A DNA stretch of 64,000 bases from assembly GCA_037013495.1 (NCBI GenBank), contig CM072805.1, positions 37,055,169 to 37,119,168 on the forward strand, written 5' to 3'. Position numbers and translations under genes: made by a program. Source of the stretch: Hippophae tibetana (lineage: Eukaryota; Streptophyta; Magnoliopsida; Rosales; Elaeagnaceae). Shown in pieces: positions 1 through 10,726 of the stretch (position 1 is its first letter; every line of letters begins with the position of its first letter). The notes below the pieces were generated by a model. That model was not told where the DNA came from. It saw only the letters and a program-made list of their open reading frames with translations, and ran no database searches.

Positions 1-520
1 TTGATCCATTTCAAAGCATTTTCAACTCAAAGGAGAGACAGTTCTAAATAGATCCTCAATTTTTTAGGTATTGTAAAATCACTTTCGATAAAAGTGTTTC
101 AGAACATAGAAAAAAAAAATGGTACGAGTGTTTTCATGGCTTAAACGCACATTTTCACAAATTATATACTTGTTCCTGAAATTATTATTAATAGAAGCAT
201 ATACAAACAGAACTAACGTATAAGATTATTATTATTATTTGCTAAGAACTAACATATAAGATCTATTGAAAGACAAACGATGTTAAAAGTGAAGGTTCAT
301 TGAATGAGACTTGGATGATCGATACAATTTAAATTTGTATTTCAAACAACAACTTGTTAGATGATTATGAATGATTAATTGGCTTCTTATATGAATTAGC
401 TTCTATTGATTTTTGACTTTTCTTTAACAAAACTCTAGTTACGACATTGATTACAAGCTTATAATTAAGCTCAAGTATTCAAGAGTGGATCTCGCAATTC
501 ACAAAACGCATGGTTGGTAC
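1..520. other. AT-rich stretch, probably intron of the CAN-type gene
   Basis: It follows the donor at 520 on the minus strand. There is an ATT-rich microsatellite near 225-240. I see no acceptor followed by family-like coding sequence. Confidence 0.4.
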
Positions 521-661
521 CTGAGAGGTGGTCTCAAAGTGTAAGAGATCATGAGCGAGCGCTGAGACACCAACAGTGGAGGTAGGGGTGGAGTTATAGT
601 CGCCTCCGGCGGTGGTGGGCTTATGACAATGTTCATACAAGAGCCTCAAAGCATTTCCCAT
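521..661 (-). CDS. First coding exon of a CAN-type Ca2+-dependent (staphylococcal-like) nuclease; rest outside the window
   Basis: The 47-residue exon begins [20 protein letters not shown] and contains [18 protein letters not shown]. From memory this matches the N-terminus of plant CAN1/CAN2 nucleases, which carry an SNase-like domain further downstream and are anchored to the plasma membrane by lipid. Gly2 fits N-myristoylation and Cys12 fits palmitoylation. The exon ends in phase 0 at CAG followed by GTACCA, a good donor exactly where the family sequence continues with VPEG. No second exon is visible in positions 1-520, so either the first intron exceeds 520 bp or this is an orphan fragment. 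Residues between the KPTTAGG block and VGVSALAHD are fewer than I remember in the family. The nuclease domain cannot be judged here. Confidence 0.65.
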
Positions 662-1304
662 TTTGCAAGTTTAATTAATTAATTAAATCTCACTATACGA
701 TCGAGTCTTAGAATTTAAAAGAATTAGAGCAGCTGAAGAAGCAATAGAAATCAACAAGAAGGTTGCTTTATAAGGACGTAATGAGGGTGGAATTTCGGAA
801 AAAAGATAAAAGAAATCCATCTTGTATCTTAAGGAAGAGATGAGCCAATTAACCAAACAACGAATTATCAACCACTTTGGACACGTGCTTCTTCTTTATT
901 TGATATGGTTGGGTATTTTACCTATCATCAGATTATTTTATTATTATTATTATTATTTTTATTTAACTGAGATGAGATGCTTTGTCCTTTCACAGATCGA
1001 TGATATGTTTCTGATCTAAGCGGCGGTTAAAAAGTTTATAAGTCAACGTCTTGCCGTACAATATTAAGATAATGTGTCTCGCAACGATGCTAGAACCACT
1101 AGTATCATTACGTTCGAAGCGAGCGCGTGATTTTTTTTCTTTTACTGAGAAACGCACTCGTGACCGTTCGATGCCGTATCAATGCTTAGCGTAAAGTGTT
1201 TTTTATTATATTTATTTTTTAAAATATATTAATTTTAAATTTTATTGACTTTATACTATCTACAATTTTTTTACTCTTTTTTTTTCCTTCTGGTTAAAAC
1301 GAGT
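662..1304. other. Intergenic, presumed upstream region of the CAN-type exon
   Basis: Short ATT/TTA microsatellite near 936-960. The rest is ordinary AT-rich sequence, with a slightly GC-richer patch at 1075-1190 that has no coding signal. Confidence 0.4.
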
Positions 1305-1478
1305 TTGCTTCTTTTTAACTTCTGAGAGTTTTTTCTTTTTCTTATAAAAAAAATATCCTGAGAGGTTGGTAGGTAGCCCCTGCAATTTTAGTTGCTTCTT
1401 TTTAACTTCTGAGAGTTTTTTCTTTTTCTTATAAAAAAAAATTCCTGAGAGGTTGGTAGGTAGCCCCTGCAATTTTAG
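1305..1478. repeat. 87-bp tandem duplication (two copies plus the start of a third)
   Basis: The motif beginning TTGCTTCTTTTTAACTTC starts at 1305 and again at 1392, and its first bases recur at 1479, giving an exact 87-bp period. Each copy carries GAGAGGTTGGTAGGTAGCCC. The two copies are nearly identical, so the duplication is recent. Because 87 is a multiple of three, a minus-strand open frame runs through both, but its lysine- and leucine-rich low-complexity content argues against a real protein. Confidence 0.85.
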
Positions 1479-2910
1479 TTGCTGTAACTGTATATTATAA
1501 CCATAAATAAGAAAATTCAATGAAAATTTGCACTTTTTATTGATAAAAGCTTCCCTCTTCATCATGACTTCTGGAGGATTCAAAGAAGTTTCTGTTAATT
1601 TTTTACAGGCGTGTCAATTTAGGTTGACCCAGAGCACATACAAATATGTTACCAATACACATAACATTAATAAACATATGAACTCGTTACGCGCAACACT
1701 ACAATTGACACCCTTAATTTTAGTTAGAATAAATTTGTCTCCCTTTTTTATTTTTTTAATAGTAAGCAGACATGTATTGAAAGAGAGATACCAAGTAAGA
1801 TAGAATACATGCTTAGTATATTATTTTATGGACATAAATTAAAGGATTTGAATCTTGACATACTTTGATTTTCATTTAAATTGAATCGTAATCGTATTAT
1901 TAGTACTCAATTAATTACCTTATAATTATCTATAATTCAATATATGTGATATTATCCTTATTATGGAGGTTTTTGTTTAAAAAAAAAAATAAGTAATTGG
2001 AATGAAAAATTAGTTTGTAAAGACTCACTTTTTAACTAATTTTGTTTTGATTAAGTTATGTTTTCTTGTGTTCAAAATAGTTTTTCTATTTTTTAATTCA
2101 TTTATAGAAAGAAAGAAAAAATAATAAGAAGAAGCAAAACTCATTGGATAAAAAATTCTGTTTTATTTCTTTCATTCCCTTTTAAGTCAAAACAAAAAAT
2201 GAAATAAAGTTAAGCTAATGAATTTAAAATATGATTTTTTTTTCAAAAATAATAAAAATATGTGTAAAAATGAAATTAAGTTCAAACCATATTTTAACTT
2301 AAAAATAAAATTAATTATTAAATAATAATCCTTTTAAAAACCTAAATTCAAAACTAGAATTCAAAAACAAAATTGTTCACAAAACAGATCTTTAGAGCTT
2401 ATTTGGTGGCTTAACAACCGTTCTCAAAAATTGATTTTAAATCATAATTAAAAATTATTTTTTTAATAACTTTAAAAAATAATTAACAATTTGACCACTA
2501 TTTTTAAAAATTATTTTAAAAATATTAAAAACAAAAAAAATAATTATCATGGTGTTTGTTTTTTAAAATAATTTTTTAATCTTGAAATTAATCTTCAAAT
2601 ATAATTTAAATAATTTATTCATATTTTATAATAATTAAAATGTTAAATAATGTTTTAAATTCATAAATTTTCAAAGTAAAAGGTGATAACATAGAGAAAG
2701 TATGAAATTAGTTTTTGCTACGCAAGCAGTTAAGAAAACAATAAATAAAATAACTTCTTTAATGAATTTTTATTTTATCTCAATTTGAGTTTCTTTAAAA
2801 ACGAACACTATTTCATATATATTAAAATTAATTATATTTGTGATATTTTTATTAAAAGTGTTATATATGATAAAAAGGCAAGAAACATAATGGATACATA
2901 AAACAATTAT
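1479..2910. other. AT-rich intergenic DNA
   Basis: Long A/T runs and many short inverted AT tracts. The short open frame at 1528-1803 has no recognisable domain and overlaps the end of the 87-bp repeat; I do not support it as a gene. Confidence 0.5.
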
Positions 2911-4395
2911 CTAAATAAAAATAAAACATTTTGATATTTTTGAAGTAAATAGAGATAAAATATTAAAATAATTGTGTGATTGATTATTAATAAAAACTAA
3001 TTATATTATTATATATAATTAATTAATTCGTTTCAAGTGTTTGCAACAAAATATATAAATTATTTATTTTATCATTTTTATTAACTTTATTTTTATATCA
3101 TAATTATTATTATTAAATTATAATAATTTAAATAGTAAAAATATTGTAAAAAATGTTTCTATTAAAAAGCGAAAAAAAGAAGTTAAAATAATCTATCAAA
3201 TAAAAAAATTTAATAGTTGTTGGTTACTCTTATTTTTGTTTTAATTTTTTTACTAGTTATAACTAATATATATTAAATATTTTTATTTAAATTATGAATA
3301 TATATTATGAATAATTTTCATAATAATTAATATCTTTGAGATATAATTCAAGTTTCTTAAAAAAATTGATTTTGTTATTATTAAATTCTAATTCAAGTCA
3401 ACTCGCATTTATTAAAAATGTTGAGTCTAATTGATCTGATTTATTCCTAATAAAAATAAACATTTGTATATTTTTAAAATAAATAGAGATAAAATATTAA
3501 AATAATTGTGTGATTATTTATTAATAGAGATTAATTACTTTATTATATATGATTAATTTGTGAGGTTTAAATGTTTGCAACACAATATATAAATTATTTA
3601 TTTTATCATTTTTATTAATTTTATTTTTATATCATAATTATTAAATAAAATTATAATAATTTATATAATAAAAATATTATAAAAAATGTTTTTATTAAAA
3701 AGCTAAAAAAAACTTAAAATAATCCATCAAAATAAAAGATTGTTGTTGGCACATATAGCCACGAAAGCAACATAATATATATTTAAAAGATAAAATGTTA
3801 AAAATAAAAGTCTAATTCAATCAAATAAAATCTCGTTAGATTAAGGATTATTCAAGTTTATAAGATGTATTGTTTCTGATCTTTTGATCGATGCGTGACT
3901 TCCTTAACACTACCTCTCACATTAACAAAAGGTATGTCCCCTTAAGTATTGACGAAGATGGTAAGCTTGGAAAGGAAGCCATGTATCAGAGAACCAAGAA
4001 CCTACTTTGATATCATGTTAGAAACTAAGACTTAACTCAATCAAATAAAATCTCATTAACTTAAGTATTGTCTAAAATTATAAACAATATTATTGTCGAT
4101 TTATTGACCGATGTGAGACTTTCTTAATATATATCCACGAGATTGAATTACTCTTATTTTTGTTTTAATTTTTTTACTCATATTTTAACAAACATATATT
4201 AAATATTTTATTTAAATTATTAATATATATTATGATAAATTTTAATAATAATTAATATCTTTAAATTAGAGATATAAATTCTGAACACAACATACAAATT
4301 CGAGGCTAAGTTTAAGTTTATTGTTATTAAATTATGGTTTGAGTTAACTCGCTTAGGCTCATTTATTAAAAATATTGAGTTAGTTTATCTGATTT
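2911..4395. repeat. Diverged segmental direct repeat, interrupted by a TRIM element
   Basis: About 300 bp at 2911-3215 (containing AATAGAGATAAAATATTAAA and then TTTGCAACAAAATATATAAA) recurs at 3447-3745 with the same order of motifs. The following block, 3217-3445 (ACTCTTATTTTTGTTTTAAT, later a GTTATTAAATT tract and ACTCG...TTTATTAAAAAT), recurs at 4148-4395. In the second copy the two blocks are separated by the miniature LTR element at 3796-4129 and short flanks. The layout is therefore a duplication followed by insertion of the small element into one copy. Confidence 0.7.
3796..4129 (-). mobile_element. TRIM (terminal-repeat retrotransposon in miniature), non-coding
   Basis: Two 114-bp direct repeats, 3796-3909 and 4016-4129, flank a 106-bp interior. 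Read on the minus strand, the LTR begins TGTTAAGGAAGTC and ends TTAACA. The interior then begins at 4015 with TGATATCAAAGTAGG, close to the initiator-Met tRNA binding site TGGTATCAGAGC. It ends at about 3910-3925 with a purine-rich tract (GTGAGAGGTAG) directly before the other LTR. The LTRs look roughly three-quarters identical by eye, so the insertion is old. No protein is coded, as expected for TRIMs. Target duplications are not clear. Confidence 0.75.
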
Positions 4396-5234
4396 TACAT
4401 GTCACCTTTTAATAGAAAAAGTATTATTTAGATTTTTTTCTTAATTGAGCACGTAATTGTATGTTATAATTAAACCATATTTGTTTATTAGAATATAATA
4501 TAATTTATTCAAATTAAGATTTAGAATAAATAATTTTTTTATTATTAATAAAATGTATAAAAATATTTATATATTAGATTTGAGTTGGGTTGACTTATAT
4601 CAATAAACCAACACGTTTATTAAATAAGTTAAATGGGTTGAGTCAGGTTAATCCGACCATAAATAGGCAGTATATGAGTTTCAATAAGTGATCACTTAAT
4701 AATTGAGTCATGTACAGTTTTAATCTTATTGTGTCAGAGTATAATTCGGGTTTATTCGAACATGATCTATTTAACTTGTTTAATAGTTATAATTTGAATT
4801 ATTCTAATTTATTGACATTATTATTGAATTTAATTAAAATATGTACCAATATCTTAAATATAGATATTTGATGTATTTGGTTGAAAATATAAGTAAAAAA
4901 TAATACCAAAATAAAAATAAAAATAATCTAAAGATATGAACATGTCTCAACTTTACAATTTACATTATTTTTATTATTTTCAAAAATAATCAGAACATAT
5001 ATTAATTATTCTCATTTTTTTCTAAAACATATAACTTTTTTAAAATAATTTAAAAATAATGAGCAAACATATTTATTTTTAAACATAATTTTTTATTTTA
5101 AATATACAAAATAATTTTTGAATAATGTGCACAAAGAGTCAATTAGTTTTTCAAAATCCCAATTTATATCCTACGATAACAAAAAATGCTTAGGTAGATT
5201 TCTATATAAGCTTTTCTGGTTTGTGTAATATTAA
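4396..5234. other. AT-rich intergenic DNA
   Basis: A slightly structured patch at 4570-4800 has GGGTTGAC-like and TTATTAAATAAGTTAAATGGG motifs like those seen in decayed plant repeats, but I could not define ends. Confidence 0.35.
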
Positions 5235-5239
5235 TTTTC

Positions 5240-5434
5240 TGTTAATAAATCATTAATGGTATATTAGTTGTATGTAACTAATATATTTTATCAACTGTAT
5301 ATTAATTGTATGCAACTAATATACTTTTTTTAAAAATATTTTTCCAAAAAGTAGATTCTTATTTCCTGTATTTAAATATGTATTAGTATTCATTGTATTC
5401 TATGATTGTAAATACATTTCTAATATATTCAATT
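5240..5434 (+). repeat. 5' LTR of the first Copia element
   Basis: Begins TGTTAATAAATCATTAATGG. The right end is uncertain by about three bases: a CA dinucleotide lies at 5430-5431, but the target duplication favours 5434. It contains two 26-bp palindromes, 5260-5285 and 5298-5323. Confidence 0.9.
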
Positions 5435-8400
5435 TGGTATTAGAGTAGGAAAGAAAAAAAAAATTTCTTACCGATTTCTGAGCAAGCAACGCCGCCATTT
5501 TTTTATGCAGTGTCGTTAACCTTCTCGCACTTTTCAGTTCGCGTCGCAGTTGCAGATCCGTCGTCTAGTCCGCGTTGTCCATTTCACGACGTCCAACCCA
5601 CACCGTTCAGCCTGTGTCGACCAGCCCTGTGCCATCCTACCATGTGTCGTCCAGCCCTGCGCACCAGCTCGCGCGTCGTCCAGCTCGCGCACCTTGCGTC
5701 GTTTAGCTCGCGCACTCCTGCGCGCCGTCCAGCTCGCGCACCCTGTGTCGTCCAACTCGCTCACCCCTGCGCGTCGTCCAGCTTCTCCCTGCATTTTCTC
5801 TGAGTCCGCACATCTACTGCACTGCGCTGTTCAGTTTTGAATTTTTTTCCCCTTTTTAGTTTTAAGTTCTGCCCTAATCAGCCCAAGCCCAACAACCCAT
5901 CAACCCAAACACTTATCAGCCCATTCCAACTAAAAAAAAAACATCCAAATTTTTTATTCCATTACACAATATATTTTTTATTATTATTTCAATGGAATAT
6001 TTAAGACAACATCAAGTTTCCAGAATTCATGAAGTTCCAAATTTTGAAGTTTTTGTTAAGAGTTTAGAAATTGGTTCTTTCGGGGGTACTAAACTTAATA
6101 GTGCAAATTTTCGAACATGGAAAAAATTTATGTGTGTTTATCTTCGTGAGATGCATAAGATAGGACATGTATCTGGATCAATCAGGGCTCCTAGTCAAGA
6201 TGATATAGAAGCCTATACTCGGTGGGAAGGTAATGATAACTTTGTCATGTCAATTCTATTTAGAACTATCATTGATGATATATTACAAATGATGGAGGAA
6301 TGTGAAACTGCTGAGGGCATATGGAATACCTTAATCGATCTTTATACAAATGAGTCTGGTTTTATTCAAGTTCATGAACTCATGTGCAAAGCTGATGGCA
6401 TGCAGCAAAATGGGCAACAAGCATCTCTTTTTTTTACCAAGCTGAAAAATGTATGGGCTGAAATTGACCAGAAACGGCAGTGCAAAATTAAAAATCCAGA
6501 AGACCTTCTGTGGTACCAGAAGGAGAAGGATCTTGAACGAGTATATGCCTTTTTAAGAGGCCTTGATACAAAATATAATAGTGTTAAAGGTGAATTGCTT
6601 CGAATGTCAGATCCTCCAAGCTTGACTACTGCCTTTACATACATCCGTAAAGGCGAATCTCAGCAAGAGAGTCTTCATCAGGCACATGTTGAGGTATCAA
6701 GCCTAGCCATTCAAGCTAAATCAAAGGCACCTTTCCTCCAGGAGCAAAATTCAATTCCACTTCATCAGTAGGGACCTCCACCGGGTTTTACCAATCGTCT
6801 TTGTTCTCCCTACTCTTATTGCAATGAATAGAGGCATCTTCGTGAGACTTGTTGGAAACTGTATCCACACTTGAAACCAAAAGTAGACTACTATGGAGCA
6901 AAACAAAAACATGGGCATCGTTCTAAAGCAAAAGTAGCTACCGTGCAAATTGTCCAAGAACCAGACTACTATGGACAGAATCATCCTATGGAATGTGGAG
7001 GTATCCCTACAACTTCAATAGTTGGTCGTGGTAAAATTGGTATGACCTTAAATGTTTCTCACTCTGTTGGGTCTAATACTTGGATTATTGATTATGGTGC
7101 ATCTGATCATATAACTTATGATAAATATTATTTTAATGAGTTATCTTCACCACCAGCGTCTTATGTTACGAATGCTAATGATGAGGCATTTCCTGTCTTA
7201 GGAAAGGGGTCAGTTCATATCACTCCATCTTTACAGCTCTATAATGTTTTATATGTACTTGACTTATCTCATCACTTAATATATGTCCCACAGTTGAATA
7301 TTGAGTCTAAATGTTTTGTAACCTTTTATCCTATGTATGTGATTTTTTAGGATCTTCTTACCAGGGAAATAATTGGTCGAGGGTATCTGAGGGGCAGATT
7401 GTTCCGTTTGGATCAGAACTACGGAGGGGAGAAACCAGGAGCACGGGCAAACACTGCATTGACTTCTAGTTCCGATAAGCTAAGTGAAATTTGGTTATGG
7501 CATCGCCGCTTAGGGCATCCGTCTTTTAGTCTTATGAAAAAAACCATGCCCATTTTATTTATTGGTGTTAGTGAGACTGTTTTACATTGTGAGACTTGTG
7601 TTTTAGCCAAGAGCCATCGTATTACTTATTCTCCTAGTATTTCCAATAAAAGTACTATTCATTTTGAATTAATTCATTCTGATGTTTGGGAACCATCTAA
7701 AGAGCCCACTATATTGGGTATGAGATATTTTGTTTCGTTTATCGATGACTGTACAAGGTTATCGTGGATTTCTCTTCTTAGAACAAAAGATGAAGTTTTT
7801 TCAGTTTTTCAAAATTTTCATACCTTCGTTCAAACACAATATAATGGCATTATTCGGATCCTCCGTTCTGACAATGGGGGGAATTTGTTAATCATGTTTT
7901 TAAAAAAAATTCAAAACACATGGGATTATTCACCAAACTACTTGTTCGCAAACACCGGAACAAAATGGAGTGTCTGAAAGAAAAAATCATCATTTACTTG
8001 ATATGGCTCGTGCACTCTTATTTAGTACTTATATGCCAAAATACCTTTGGGGTGATGCTGTACAAGTTTCGGCCCATCTCATCAATCGTCTCCCGTCTAG
8101 TGTCCTCAACGAAAAAATCCCATTCCAAATTCTTGCATCCTACGTCTCCTTATCATCCTTCCATAATCTTCCTACCCGTGTATTTGGTTGTGTTGCTTTT
8201 GTGCATGTTCCTAAAAATCAAAGGTCTAAATTAGATGTCCGTTCAATTAAATGTGTGTTTGTTGGTTATGGAAGTTATCAAAAAGGGTACAAGTGCTTCC
8301 ATCCACCAACCAGAAAGTATTATGTTACTATGGATGTTACCTTCTTTGAGGACATGAGTTATTTTTCCTCACCTGATACTGCTCGTCAGGGGAAGAATAC

Positions 8401-10394
8401 ATATTTGGAAGAACTGTATCATGGTGAGGGGGAGGCATTAGGAGAATCACCAACCGATGTTTCAATGAGACCAGATGAGACTTCTAATTCATTGAATCCA
8501 GTCATTGCAGAAGCATATGCTCCAAGTATTCAAGCACCAAATTCACTTACAGCAAATGACATTGAAGACACAACTATACCCTCAGGCATTACTCATACTC
8601 TTGATAAAAAACTCCCTGGTACTGAAGGTCACTTATCTGAGGTATGTACACCTACTGATACTAATAGTATCGAGTCTAATGTTGGACAGTATGTGTTACC
8701 AAATAGGTTTACTCAAGGCCAACCAGCCAAAAGGTATGAACCAAATATCCATGCAAAATCAAAATACCCAGTAGCCAATTACATGTCCACTAAAAGATTA
8801 TCTAAGTCATATAAATCATTTGTTAATCAAATATCTGGTGTATTAGTACCTAACAAAGTGCAGGATGCGTTGGGAGATCCAATATGGAGGAAGGCAATGG
8901 CTGAGGAGATGGATGTGATAAAGAAGAACGATACTTGGCAATTTTTGCCACCATCACAAGGAAAAAAGGCAGTTGGTTTTCGATGGGTGTTTACTGTAAA
9001 ACATAATGGTGATGGATCCGTAAATCGGTATAAAGCTCATCTTGTAGCAAAAGGGTTTACTCAAACATATGGTGTAGACTACGATGAGACTTTTTCTCCT
9101 GTTGCCAAAATGAACACGATTCGGGTTCTGCTCTCACTTGCTGCTAACCTAAACTGGCCACTTCGGCAATTTGATGTCAAGAATGCGTTTCTTCATGGAG
9201 AATTAGCCGAGGAGATGTACATGAGTCTTTCACGTAGGTATGTAGTTGATTCTCCTGGTAATTTTGTATGCAAATTGAGGAAGTCTTTGTATGACCTCAA
9301 GCAATCCACTCGAGCCTGGTTTGGAAGGTTTTCACAGTTCATGCAAAAGGTTGGTTACAGACAAAGTAATTCAGACCACACTCTATTTCTCAAACATCAA
9401 CGAGGGAAGGTAACAACCCTAATCATTTATGTTGATGATATGGTAATCACTGGTGATGATACTATTGAGATGGATAAATTACAAAGACAACTAGACTCTG
9501 AATTCGAGATGAAGGACTTAGGTGAACTAAAGTATTTCTTAGGAATTGAGGTAGCCAGGGGAAGAGAAGGAATATATCTGTGTCAGAGGAAGAACATTAT
9601 TGATCTGCTAACAGAGACATGTATGTTGGATTGCAAACCTATTGACACTCATATTGAGCAAAACCATTGTTTAGTAGAGTATCCAGATCAGATACCAATT
9701 GATCGAGCTCGCTATCAAAGATTGTTTGGACGTTTGATTTACTTAGCTCATACTAGACCAGATGTTGCATATGCAGTAAGTGTGGTGAGTCAGTTCATGC
9801 ATAATCCAAGTGAGAACCATATGAATGTTGTTTTGAGAATTTTAAGGTATTTGAAATCAGCTCCAAGAAGGGGAGTAATGTTCTCTAAACACAACAATCC
9901 TCTTGAAGTCTGTGGATTCACAGATGCAGATTGGGCAGGATGTATTACAGATAGAAAGTCAACATCGGGTTATTTCACCTTTGTGGGAGGAAATTTGGTT
10001 ACATGGAAAAGTAAGAAGCAGAAAGTGGTGGCACGATCTAGTGCTGAAGCCGAGTATAGAGGTATGGCTCATGGGGTTTGTGAATTGCTGTGGATAAGAA
10101 CTTTGTTATTGGATTTGGGTTTCGAACTCAAAAATATTATGCAGATGTATTGTGACAATCAGGCAGCCATTGATATATCACAAAATCCAGTACAACACGA
10201 TCGCACTAAGCATGTAGAGGTTGATCGTCACTTTATAAAAGAGAAGTTAGATGCCAAACTTATTAGTTTTCCTTTTGTTCCCACAGAAGAGCAGCTTGCA
10301 AATATGCTTACCAAGGGAGTTTCCAAGAAGGCATTATACGGTTCACTAAACAAGTTGGGCATGATCGATATCTACGCGCCAACTTGAGGGGGAG

Positions 10395-10590
10395 TGTTAA
10401 TAAATCATTAATGGTATATTAGTTGTATGCAACTAATATACTTTATCAACTGTATATTAGTTGTATCCAACTAATATACTTTTCCTAAAAAGCACTTTTT
10501 CAAAAAGCAGATTCTTATTTCCTGTATTTAAACATGTATTAATATTCATTGTATTCTGTGATTGTAAATACATTTCCAATATATTTAATT
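10395..10590 (+). repeat. 3' LTR of the first Copia element
   Basis: Same sequence as the left LTR with about 15 differences. Palindromes recur at 10415-10440 and 10453-10478. It is followed by TTTTC. Confidence 0.9.
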
Positions 10591-10595
10591 TTTTC

Positions 10596-10726
10596 TCCAA
10601 CTATAACTATTAAAAAAAACAAAGTTTCTGATAATACACAAATTAATTACAGTTGGAAAGAAGGTAGAGAGAGAGAGAGAGGGAAAAAAAAGATGAACAA
10701 AAAAATCGAAATTTTAATTGATGACT
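10596..10726. other. Short gap between Copia 3' LTR and CHX stop codon
   Basis: It carries a GA microsatellite at 10664-10682. The CHX 3' UTR (minus strand) must lie here and may run into the LTR. Confidence 0.5.

Larger units (their letters stand above)
5240..10590 (+). mobile_element. Ty1/Copia LTR retrotransposon, broken
   Basis: LTRs at 5240-5434 and 10395-10590, flanked by the 5-bp target duplication TTTTC (5235-5239 and 10591-10595). The primer-binding site TGGTATTAGAGTAGG follows the left LTR at 5435. The polypurine tract TTGAGGGGGAG lies at 10384-10394. Parts in Copia order: GC-rich leader 5518-5800, gag 5992-6771, protease near 7080-7120, zinc-binding GAG-pre-integrase region 7480-7620, integrase 7660-8280, reverse transcriptase about 8900-9650 with YVDD near 9430, RNase H about 9900-10290 with a DADWAG motif. 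The coding region has about three breaks. LTRs differ at about 15 of 195 positions by eye (about 92% identity), suggesting insertion a few million years ago at usual plant rates. Confidence 0.95.

Noticed and set aside
1075-1190. GC-richer patch with GACCGTTCGATGCCG, resembling a tRNA T-loop
   Set aside because: No acceptor stem or anticodon arm could be folded around it by eye.
1260-1583. Lysine/leucine-rich open frame on the minus strand
   Set aside because: It exists because an 87-bp non-coding unit was duplicated in frame; the text is low-complexity with no domain.
4565-4810. Possible decayed element with GGGTTGAC and AAGTTAAATGGG motifs
   Set aside because: No terminal repeats or target duplication could be defined.
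5510-5840. Overlapping open frames rich in Arg, Ala, Ser and Cys on both strands
   Set aside because: They lie in the GC-rich leader of the Copia element; open frames on both strands at once are expected from GC-rich repeats without stop codons.
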